Positions 10,386-17,388 of a DNA stretch of 64,000 bases are shown one piece after another; within the stretch, counting starts at the first letter, position 1; every line of letters starts with the position of its first letter. The stretch spans positions 245,020 to 309,019 of the forward strand of contig JQIT01000002.1 of the NCBI GenBank assembly GCA_000830255.1, read 5' to 3'. The notes under the pieces were generated by a model. That model was given only the letters and a program-made list of their open reading frames with translations, was not told where the DNA came from and made no database searches. This DNA is from Sulfuricurvum sp. PC08-66 (GTDB taxonomy: Bacteria; Campylobacterota; Campylobacteria; Campylobacterales; Sulfurimonadaceae). The position numbers were made by a program, and so were the translations under genes.

Positions 10386-10866
10386 GCAATCTCCACGCTT
10401 CAAATCGCTCTAATAGAGTTCGTATTTTTTGATACGTCTCATTATCGCGTTTTTTGTACATTTTCAAGCACTCTTTGAGGAGCCTCTTGTACCCAAAAAG
10501 TGCATACAACCCCATCAAATCCTCTTCTGTATAGTCGGTGAGATAGGCGCGAATCAGTGTCGTAGCATTTATCTCAAATCCATCTTGTACGCTCCAAAAA
10601 AGATCATTGACAAAAAGCGATTTATCCAATGCAATGGTACGTTGAGAGGCTTTGTAGAGTGTTTTGTTGGTAGGCTTATAAAAATAGCCTCTCTTAGGTT
10701 TGACAATCTCTCCACTGTCTGCCAAACGTGAAAGATAGACTCTGCTTTTGTCACTCATAGCGGTGAGTTTGGCGATAGGGTATAGCGTGTCTATTTTGAG
10801 CTTTTTAATTTTTTTTAATAATTCTGAAAAGTCCGATATATTGGCACTTTTGGCGATATTTTTCAT
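10369..10866 (-). CDS. AbiEi-like antitoxin / transcriptional regulator
   Basis: A 165-residue protein upstream of and overlapping the AbiEii-like toxin. Its N-terminal half looks like a winged helix (YPIAKLTAMSDKSRVYLSRL, then GEIVKPKRGYFYKP), as in AbiEi-type and DUF6088 antitoxins, which neutralise the toxin by acting on the promoter rather than by direct binding. ATG at 10866 is preferred to the upstream ATG at 10881. A TATAAT box on the minus strand at 10878-10873 sits only six bases before this ATG, so a leaderless or very short-leader message is possible. Confidence 0.78.
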   Translation of the reverse strand: MKNIAKSANISDFSELLKKIKKLKIDTLYPIAKLTAMSDKSRVYLSRLADSGEIVKPKRGYFYKPTNKTLYKASQRTIALDKSLFVNDLFWSVQDGFEINATTLIRAYLTDYTEEDLMGLYALFGYKRLLKECLKMYKKRDNETYQKIRTLLERFEAWRLHDKRD

Positions 10867-10925
10867 GCCAATATTATACATAATTGTTTCAAAATAGCAT
10901 GCCTTTTACGCATTGATTTTCTATG

Positions 10926-10950
10926 AATCTCTCCCGAATCGGGAGAGATT
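10926..10950. terminator. Strong palindromic hairpin beside the Fic cassette
   Basis: AATCTCTCCC and GGGAGAGATT form perfect 10-base arms around a GAATC loop. It lies between the Fic gene end and the antitoxin start and directly abuts the duplicated hydrogenase-gene end at 10951. No T-run follows on either strand, so it may be a factor-dependent terminator or a structure left at an insertion boundary. Confidence 0.45.
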
Positions 10951-10980
10951 ACGCCGTAGGCAGTTGACGCAGGAGTCAAA
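10951..10980 (-). repeat. Imperfect copy of the 3' end of the hydrogenase fusion gene
   Basis: These 30 bases match 12164-12203, the last codons of the FAD-hydrogenase fusion gene. The first 15 bases are identical, ten bases are then missing, and the last 15 match with two differences. The two copies are in the same orientation and bracket the nucleotidyltransferase-Fic cassette. This is the pattern expected if the cassette inserted at the gene's 3' end and duplicated it, or replaced and rebuilt it. Confidence 0.6.
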
Positions 10981-10990
10981 AATACGTTGT

Positions 10991-11812
10991 TTATCGACCT
11001 CGTAGTGGGAGGTTTTGCTCCACGATTTTGGCATTTTCCACTGACAAAACATCATCCACCACCTCTTTGTATTCATCGATAAAATAGGCTTTGAATGCGT
11101 CGTAGCTACCTGTTTCGTAATATGTCACAAGCGAAGCCAAATATCGAGATACTCTCTCTTCACTGGGAATATAGAGCATTTTGCCGCTTTGTTTGAGCGA
11201 TACATTGAGCATCGCCCTTGCTGTTCTTTTGTTGCAATCCTTGAAATATTGCAGATACGCTAAATTGCAATGCAGATAGATTGCTTGGTCAAAAGCATTG
11301 GGTATTGTGGCATACCGCTCGAACATGACATCGAGTGCATCATCGAGTTTTTTTGCCCCATCGAGCGGTACATATTCGCACCCTGATATTGTCACCGCTT
11401 GCTCTCTGGGTGTTGCTCTTGCGCTATCTGCCACCATCTCATCACAGAGTATGTAGTGCAACTCTTTGAGCGTGGTTTTGCTAGCACCCAAATCCTCTTG
11501 GACAGAGAGATAATAGGCATCTCTCAAATTAAGTATCATTTTTGCGTCGCTGTATCTTTTGCCGCCAGCGGTGAGTCCATATTCCAAAAGCGTGAGTGTG
11601 TCCATTTTGTCATAGCGATTGCCCTCGATTTTGGCACTTGCGTGTATGAAATCGATACCCAAACTATTGACGTAGCTTTTGTTGGAGAGAAATTTGGAGA
11701 GAGAAACCGCTTCGTTGAGTCTATCGAGTGTGTCGCGCTCTTCTGGAGTGAAAATTTCGATGTTATCGAGAAAATGGGGATTATAGGGAATCATCTTTTT
11801 ATCAAAACTCAT
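10991..11812 (-). CDS. Fic-fold protein with altered catalytic motif
   Basis: A 273-residue Fic-domain protein. Active Fic enzymes transfer AMP with the motif HxFx(D/E)GNxRxxR. Here the matching stretch is QYFKDCNKRTAR (residues 188-199): the catalytic histidine is replaced by Gln188 and the first glycine by Cys193, while Asp192, Asn194, Arg196 and Arg199 remain. An inhibitory-helix motif SAKIEG (59-64), of the (S/T)xxxE(G/N) type found N-terminal in class II Fic proteins, is also present. The protein may therefore have lost AMP transfer, use another chemistry, or act as a regulator. It starts five bases after the nucleotidyltransferase gene, so the two form an operon. The fold is clear; the activity is not. 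Confidence 0.85.
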   Translation of the reverse strand: MSFDKKMIPYNPHFLDNIEIFTPEERDTLDRLNEAVSLSKFLSNKSYVNSLGIDFIHASAKIEGNRYDKMDTLTLLEYGLTAGGKRYSDAKMILNLRDAYYLSVQEDLGASKTTLKELHYILCDEMVADSARATPREQAVTISGCEYVPLDGAKKLDDALDVMFERYATIPNAFDQAIYLHCNLAYLQYFKDCNKRTARAMLNVSLKQSGKMLYIPSEERVSRYLASLVTYYETGSYDAFKAYFIDEYKEVVDDVLSVENAKIVEQNLPLRGR

Positions 11813-11817
11813 CTTTT

Positions 11818-12114
11818 TTATCCATAGACGACCTCGCTTTCGATTGTACTTTTTAGTTCAGGTCTCATACGGTCATGTGCTGTAACAAGGTCAACCTTTT
11901 TATTGAGCTCTTTTTCAATCTGCACCCATAAACCAGCGACCGCCATAAAAGTTTTTTTGTTTGTATGCACATACAAATCAATATCACTTTCGTCAGTTGC
12001 TTCATCTCTAGCATAGCTTCCGAAAAGACCAATTTTCTCGATACCGTATTTGGCTTTGAACTCTTGCATGTGCGATGATAGATAGTCAAGAATGGTTTGT
12101 TTGTTATGTTGCAT
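11818..12114 (-). CDS. MNT-type minimal nucleotidyltransferase
   Basis: A 98-residue minimal nucleotidyltransferase. It carries GLFGSYARDEATDESDIDL, the G-S-x10-D-x-D signature of the MNT family, with a third acidic region in KKVDLV. Such proteins are usually antitoxins that AMPylate a partner HEPN toxin; here the partner position is taken by a Fic-fold protein. ATG at 12114 is chosen because AAAGGAG lies seven bases upstream; an upstream TTG would add two residues. The gene lies between the two copies of the hydrogenase fusion gene's 3' end and so belongs to the apparent insertion. Confidence 0.88.
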   Translation of the reverse strand: MQHNKQTILDYLSSHMQEFKAKYGIEKIGLFGSYARDEATDESDIDLYVHTNKKTFMAVAGLWVQIEKELNKKVDLVTAHDRMRPELKSTIESEVVYG

Positions 12115-12161
12115 TCTCAACTCCTTTGGAGAGTCTGCTCTGGCTCGATGTCGCTTTTTAA

Positions 12162-14582
12162 CTACGCCGTAGGCAGTTTGCGTTGGTTGGCGTAGGAGTC
12201 AAAGGCGATGACACCCTCACCACACCCAAAACAGCCGTGTCCCACTTGGACAGGCCATGAGGTGCCTTCGTTGAATTTGACCAGTGAGCAGTTGAGATCC
12301 GCATAGGGACCTTTGCATCCCATCTGGAAGAGGCACCACCCTTTTTTGGCACCCTCGTCGCCCCACTCTAGGACAAATTCGTCCAAATCGTAGTGACCGC
12401 GACGCTCACAATTGTCGTGGATACGTTGTGAGTATGCCCAAAGTGGGCGGTTTTTGGCATCGAGTGCTGGCAACTCATCGAACATGATGTAGTGCAGTAA
12501 TGTCCCTACGACATTGATAGGATTGACGGGACAACCCGGAAGATTGATAACATCATCGCGACCTAGCGCCTGTGCGACACCTACTGCGCCCGTAGGATTG
12601 GGTGCTGCGGCGACCACACCGCCATCGAGCGCGCAACTGCCTATCGAGAAGACCGCGGCGGCATCACGAGCGACACGACGCAACAGTGCCTCACCCGTCT
12701 CACCTTTGGGACCAATACGCAAAAATTTACCCTCCATGCCCAGTGGCACAGCGCCCTCTACGAGTAAAAGATAGCGCCCTTTATCCTCTTCGATAATAGT
12801 ATCGAGGGTGAGTTCCGATTGGTCACCGCTAGCCGCCATGAGAAGCTCATGGTAATCAAGCGAAATATATTTGAGGATAAGGTCATCGACTTTGGGGTGC
12901 GCGGTCTTGATAAACGCCTCACTGTTGCCCGTACAATCGGAAAGCTCTAGCCAAATGATGGGGATTTTGTTGAGCTGCTTGACGCTTTTGTCCACCAACG
13001 GCTCCATACTTGGGTCGAGGCGCATCGAGGAGGTAATCATCGAGACCCATCGATTGTACTCTTTGTTCATGTCCATGCTCTCTAGTGCCGCATCGAGGTT
13101 GGTAGCGTCGATACGGTTGGCAGGGTGAAGACGGTTGAACTTCTCGATACGTTTTTCGATAGCGGCGCGTTTGGCGGCTTCGATAGCTTCTAGGCGTTCA
13201 CGCTGTATGCGTGCTGCCATTTCGGGGTCTACGGGGGTTGCTTTTATGATATCCGAGACATCTTTTTTGCATCGACCGCAAGTGCGCCCTGCTTTGGTAT
13301 AGGGCTTGAGTCCTGTGAAGTCGGTCACGGCGTTGGATTGGATGATATCGACCAAATCTTGGGCGTAGACGCTCTCACAGCTACAGACCAATCGACCCCG
13401 TTCGCTCATGAGACGATTGGTATAAAAATAGCCTGCATCGACATCGTTTTTGGCTTCGATGATGCGTGAAAGTGCCATCGGGTCGATATTGGAGTTGATA
13501 CCGATGAAGCGCACCAATTTGTTGTCACGCAAAATATATTGGTCGATACGACCCTCTTTGGCGGACTCGATAAGGAGATTTTCGTTTTCACTGCTCTCCT
13601 CGTACCACGGTGCACTCACATCGGTGAAGAGAAACGCCCCTACTTTGAGTCCATCGATAGCCACCTCGGTGCTAAAAGGGGTAGGCTCTTTGCCCACGAT
13701 GTGTGAGATGGCGGCATCAGCTTGACGCGTACACTCCTTGACACGCCCTGCGATAAAGCCACTGCTAGCTACCTGCGCCGCTTCACCTACAGCATAGACA
13801 AAAGGGTCGCTACTTTGCATGAAGTCGTTGACGACGATGCCCTTCTCGACGGTCAAAGAAGCGCGTGCGAAAGCAACATTGGGGGCAATTCCCACCCCAA
13901 AAACGATAAAAGGGTTCTCGATGGTGTGTCGATGCATCACCACAGAAGTGACGCGATTGCCCTCGATGACAGGCGTGACTATCTCCTCTTCGAAGAGCAC
14001 TTCGACACGTGGGTCTTGCTCAAAGATTTTTTGCAACGCCGCGATGCCTTGGGGAGAGAGTGATTTGTCGTAGAGGTGGCGACCGCGTGAGACGACGTAG
14101 ATTTTGTGTGCGGTGGGTAGACGCATAAGCGTATCGAGAAGCTCCAGTCCGATGGGTCCTACGCCCATGATGAGGACATTAGCCCCCGCTACCCCTGCGG
14201 CGATACGAGCACTATCAGAAGCAGAGCGGAAGGTGGCGACGTTGGTCAGATTTTCGTGTGGGAAAAGGGAGCGCGGTTTGGAGCCTGTGGCGACGATGAG
14301 TCGGTCATATTTGTAGCTCGCGTGTGCCGTGTAGATACGTCGCTCTTGGGTATCGATGCTCTCTACGGCTTCACCCAATGCCAACTCTACGCGACCATCC
14401 AGCGCCAAGGTCACCCCCTCTTGGGACTCACTGCCATTGACCAGTGCGCACAGATGGATACGGTCATAAGGTGGCATCGCCTCATCGCTCACGATAAGCA
14501 CCTCAGCATTTGGCATAGCCTCTAGCAACGCATTTGCCATATAAGCCCCTGCAATTCCCCCGCCTGCAATTACGATACGCAT
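12162..14582 (-). CDS. FAD/NAD(P) reductase - BFD [2Fe-2S] - [NiFe] hydrogenase small subunit fusion
   Basis: An 806-residue three-part protein. Residues 1-390 resemble the NirB/rubredoxin-reductase flavoprotein family, with FAD motif GGGIAG, VATGSKPR, a second dinucleotide motif MGVGPIGLEL and YAVGEAA. Residues 395-448 form a BFD-like [2Fe-2S] site (Cys400, Cys402, Cys435, Cys438). After a helical linker, residues 541-806 are a hydrogenase small subunit. Distal-cluster ligands are His722, Cys725, Cys750 and Cys756; medial ones are Cys765, Cys784 and Cys787; proximal ones are Cys550, Cys650 and Cys684, but the fourth position is Asn553 instead of Cys. There is no Tat signal, so the enzyme should be cytoplasmic. 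Electrons could pass between H2 and NAD(P)H within one chain; the large-subunit partner is probably 1596-3293. ATG at 14582 follows AAGGAG. Confidence 0.93.
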   Translation of the reverse strand: MRIVIAGGGIAGAYMANALLEAMPNAEVLIVSDEAMPPYDRIHLCALVNGSESQEGVTLALDGRVELALGEAVESIDTQERRIYTAHASYKYDRLIVATGSKPRSLFPHENLTNVATFRSASDSARIAAGVAGANVLIMGVGPIGLELLDTLMRLPTAHKIYVVSRGRHLYDKSLSPQGIAALQKIFEQDPRVEVLFEEEIVTPVIEGNRVTSVVMHRHTIENPFIVFGVGIAPNVAFARASLTVEKGIVVNDFMQSSDPFVYAVGEAAQVASSGFIAGRVKECTRQADAAISHIVGKEPTPFSTEVAIDGLKVGAFLFTDVSAPWYEESSENENLLIESAKEGRIDQYILRDNKLVRFIGINSNIDPMALSRIIEAKNDVDAGYFYTNRLMSERGRLVCSCESVYAQDLVDIIQSNAVTDFTGLKPYTKAGRTCGRCKKDVSDIIKATPVDPEMAARIQRERLEAIEAAKRAAIEKRIEKFNRLHPANRIDATNLDAALESMDMNKEYNRWVSMITSSMRLDPSMEPLVDKSVKQLNKIPIIWLELSDCTGNSEAFIKTAHPKVDDLILKYISLDYHELLMAASGDQSELTLDTIIEEDKGRYLLLVEGAVPLGMEGKFLRIGPKGETGEALLRRVARDAAAVFSIGSCALDGGVVAAAPNPTGAVGVAQALGRDDVINLPGCPVNPINVVGTLLHYIMFDELPALDAKNRPLWAYSQRIHDNCERRGHYDLDEFVLEWGDEGAKKGWCLFQMGCKGPYADLNCSLVKFNEGTSWPVQVGHGCFGCGEGVIAFDSYANQRKLPTA
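12164..12203 (-). repeat. Original copy of the duplicated hydrogenase-gene 3' end
   Basis: These bases encode the C-terminus of the FAD-hydrogenase fusion protein and are the intact counterpart of the shortened copy at 10951-10980. Together the two copies flank the 1.2-kb nucleotidyltransferase-Fic cassette as direct repeats. Confidence 0.6.
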
Positions 14583-14599
14583 CTTCTCTCCTTTTTTGA

Positions 14600-16858
14600 T
14601 TAGGTGTGGCTCATCACACAATTTCGCCCTTGGGCTTTGGCACTGTAGAGTGCATCATCCGCATGACGTGTCACATCATCGATAGAGGTAGCACCGTCCA
14701 ATATCGCTACGCCAAAACTCGCCGTCAAACTCCCCACGCCTAGAAAATAGTGCGAAGCAATTGCTTCACGCAAATTTTGGGCAATGACGATGGCTTGTGA
14801 GAGTGAGGTGTTGGGGCACAACACCATAAACTCTTCGCCGCCCCATCGACCCACCGTATCCGTAGCGCGTAGAGTCTTGCGCAAAATCGTGGCAAACTCC
14901 ACCAACACCCTATCGCCTACCGCATGTCCGTGGGTGTCATTGACCTGCTTGAAGTGGTCGATATCGACAATCATCACCGCCGTAGGTGTGCCATAGCGCG
15001 TAGCCATCCCCTCGAAGTAGTTGAGCTTTTCATCCAGTCCCATGCGATTGACCAGCTGTGTGAGCAAATCGGTACGCGAAATCGTGCGCAGTTTGCGGGT
15101 GTAGACGCGTAGCTGAATATAGTGCAACATAAAAAGCAGCAGCAATACGCCCAACACCCCAAAAATTTGGTACATGCGGGTGTAATCAGCGGCTACGCTC
15201 TCTTGGACGGTGACCCAATGGTTGTAAATCTCTTGAATTTGAGCCTCTGTGACACTCTCAACGAGCTTTTGCATAATAGAAAAGAGTATCGCATCGTCGT
15301 TGCGCACCCCAACACCTAGCTTGATTTCATGCGGTAGGCGCGAAGAGATTTTGAGCACCCCTGTGAACTCTTTTTGGATAGTGTGGGCAATGACCATGAG
15401 ATTGTCCACGTAGCCGTAGAGCTCCCCTTTTTGCACCATCTCCAAAGCTTGCATGATGTTATCCACCTCAACGATGCTAAGCCCTTTGTGCTCTTTTTTG
15501 AGAATCTCTGCCATCGCGTAGCCTCGCACCACGCCGATTTTGACCCCACGCAACGAGCCAAAATCCTCTGTGTAGGGCTTGTAAATATCAGTCGCCAAGA
15601 CGATGGGCAAATCGACGTAGTCCGTCGTGAAGCGCATATAAGTTTCACGCTCTTGCGTAGGAGAAGCTAAACTGAAAAGGTCGCACGCTCTGTTTTTGGC
15701 AGCATCGAGAGACTCTTGCCATGAGGTAGTAGGATAGAGCTCAAAAGCGAGCTTGCTTTTTTGAGACAAGAGTCCAAAAAAATCTGCCGCTATACCGATG
15801 TGTTTGCCCTCTACGATAGCCTCGAAGGGCATCCAGCTAGGGTCTACGCAGAGTTTGACTCTCCCTTTTTGGGCGATATACGCCTCCTCTTCTTGGGTCA
15901 ATGCCACTTGCGGCTTGGCATCTTCAAAGATGAAATGCTCCAAGTTCATCTCTTGCGCCCCCACAATCCCCAACTCTTCAAACTCTTCGGCAATCATACG
16001 CACACGTCGAGGGTCGATAGAGCCTATGGGATAGACGGTGGGGAGCATAATATTTTTGATTTGGTTGGCTTCGTAGCGCAATGCTTCGCCGCTTTTGGAT
16101 TGAGAATTGTAGAGACGCTCTATGAGTGATACGCTCTCATCGATGTGTGAGAGCGCATACTCCCATCCGCGTATCGAGGCATCACGAAAAGCGCGTACAC
16201 GTTCGGGACTTTGCACCGCGTAGGTTTTGGAGCAAAAGAGATTGACATCGTAAAACTCTGCGCCGTAGTTGGAAGGTTTGATGAGATGATAAGGCACCTC
16301 CGCCTTATCGAGCATGTAGGTCTCATTGGTGACAAAAACCACCATTGCATCGACCTTTTTGGCGGCAAAATCGGCAATGTTAAAGGTCGGAGTGACTATC
16401 TCAATATCCTTGAGTCCCATAGCAAAACGGCGTAGCATCATCAAAATCGTCGCGCTTTGCAACTCACTCTCGATACCCTCGATACGCTTCCCAAAAAGGT
16501 CACTGGGCAGACGTATATGGGGCTGTGTAGCGATGGCGAGGGGTGAGTGCTTGAAAAAATTGGCAATAAAACGCACCTCTTTGCCCTGCAAATAGGCAGC
16601 GATGAGACTCGAATAGGTCGTACCGAAAGTATTGGTGCCATCCAAGACACTCTCGATGACATCGATGCTAGGGTTGTACTCTACAAATTCGACGTCAAAA
16701 CCCGCCTCTTGGTAGTAGCCCTGCTCTTTTGCGGCATAAAAACCTGCAAACTCAAATTGGTGCTTCCACTGCAACTGCAATCGCACCTTTTCCAAGGGCG
16801 CTGTCCACGCCACCGAAAATGTCAAAATGAGCACTAAAAACCATCGACCTAATTGCAC
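14600..16858 (-). CDS. Diguanylate cyclase with tandem periplasmic substrate-binding sensors
   Basis: A membrane signalling protein of about 752 residues. A signal peptide or anchor is followed by an NMT1/THI5-like binding domain (starts LQLQWKHQFEFAGFYAAKEQG), then a family-3 solute-binding domain (starts VKLCVDPSWMPFEAI), a membrane helix near residue 560-580 and a GGDEF domain. The active site GGEEF and the inhibition site RATD are intact, so it should make cyclic di-GMP in response to small molecules. It lies 17 bases upstream of the hydrogenase fusion gene and 65 bases downstream of echF. The open frame reaches a GTG at 16900, but GTG at 16858, with AAGGGA just upstream and the signal peptide right after it, is more likely. 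Confidence 0.9.
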   Translation of the reverse strand: MQLGRWFLVLILTFSVAWTAPLEKVRLQLQWKHQFEFAGFYAAKEQGYYQEAGFDVEFVEYNPSIDVIESVLDGTNTFGTTYSSLIAAYLQGKEVRFIANFFKHSPLAIATQPHIRLPSDLFGKRIEGIESELQSATILMMLRRFAMGLKDIEIVTPTFNIADFAAKKVDAMVVFVTNETYMLDKAEVPYHLIKPSNYGAEFYDVNLFCSKTYAVQSPERVRAFRDASIRGWEYALSHIDESVSLIERLYNSQSKSGEALRYEANQIKNIMLPTVYPIGSIDPRRVRMIAEEFEELGIVGAQEMNLEHFIFEDAKPQVALTQEEEAYIAQKGRVKLCVDPSWMPFEAIVEGKHIGIAADFFGLLSQKSKLAFELYPTTSWQESLDAAKNRACDLFSLASPTQERETYMRFTTDYVDLPIVLATDIYKPYTEDFGSLRGVKIGVVRGYAMAEILKKEHKGLSIVEVDNIMQALEMVQKGELYGYVDNLMVIAHTIQKEFTGVLKISSRLPHEIKLGVGVRNDDAILFSIMQKLVESVTEAQIQEIYNHWVTVQESVAADYTRMYQIFGVLGVLLLLFMLHYIQLRVYTRKLRTISRTDLLTQLVNRMGLDEKLNYFEGMATRYGTPTAVMIVDIDHFKQVNDTHGHAVGDRVLVEFATILRKTLRATDTVGRWGGEEFMVLCPNTSLSQAIVIAQNLREAIASHYFLGVGSLTASFGVAILDGATSIDDVTRHADDALYSAKAQGRNCVMSHT

Positions 16859-16903
16859 TGGTTCCCTTTTGTCGTTATGCCTTAGTGTACATTGCACCAC
16901 GTT

Positions 16904-16933
16904 AAAGTGAGCCTAAAGTGAGCCTAAAGTGAG
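16904..16933. repeat. Short tandem repeat over the echF stop codon
   Basis: An 11-base unit AAAGTGAGCCT occurs twice in full and once in part (AAAGTGAG). The echF stop codon lies inside it. Slippage here would move or extend the echF C-terminus; the unit is too short and too few for a CRISPR array. Confidence 0.7.
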
Positions 16934-17379
16934 GGCGTATTAGAGGGTGTAGCTTGCGCTTTTTGCGCCTCTTTTTTCGCCTTTTTCGCGGCGGCGAAAT
17001 CGTCGCGCGATTGACGTGCGGCACTTTGATACGCTTTCCATGTGCTGTTTACCGCGTCGATTTTGGTGGCGATGGGCGGTTTTTGGGCGGTTTGGGTGAG
17101 TGCCTCATCGGGTTTGGGGCAGGCGCGCACGCACTCACCACAATAGATACACAAGTGCGCATTGTAGGCGTACTCTTTGAGGCCGTCAGGGTGTTGGAAA
17201 AATACGATAGCCTTGGGTGGACACGCCTTTTCACACTGGTCGCAAAAAGTACAGCTATCGACATCATAGGCAATCAGCCCTCGATAGGTAGCGGGTAGCT
17301 CGATAGGCTTAGCAGGGTAGGCGTGCGTGACAGGCGTGGCAAAAAGATGGCGCAACGCATCCCAAAGTGCTCGTATCAT
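16924..17379 (-). CDS. echF: Ech-type hydrogenase ferredoxin subunit (NuoI-like)
   Basis: A 151-residue polyferredoxin with two [4Fe-4S] motifs, CTFCDQCEKACP and CIYCGECVRACPKP. It should accept electrons from, or pass them to, soluble ferredoxin and relay them to the EchC subunit on the cytoplasmic face of the membrane. After the clusters comes an Ala/Lys-rich tail of about 50 residues that is not part of the fold. It is the last gene of the six-gene ech operon, nine bases after echE. Its stop lies in the tandem repeat at 16904-16933. Confidence 0.92.
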   Translation of the reverse strand: MIRALWDALRHLFATPVTHAYPAKPIELPATYRGLIAYDVDSCTFCDQCEKACPPKAIVFFQHPDGLKEYAYNAHLCIYCGECVRACPKPDEALTQTAQKPPIATKIDAVNSTWKAYQSAARQSRDDFAAAKKAKKEAQKAQATPSNTPSL

Positions 17380-17388
17380 CTGCCCCTC

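Noticed and set aside
10873-10892. Full sigma70 promoter for the AbiEi-like gene
   Set aside because: TATAAT is good, but the TTGAAA upstream is only eight bases away; only a -10 is supported.
15374-15670. Plus-strand open frame within the diguanylate cyclase gene
   Set aside because: It is an antisense shadow of a well-supported gene, without ribosome site or recognisable domains.
16904-16933. Possible CRISPR array
   Set aside because: Unit is 11 bases with no spacers and fewer than three copies.
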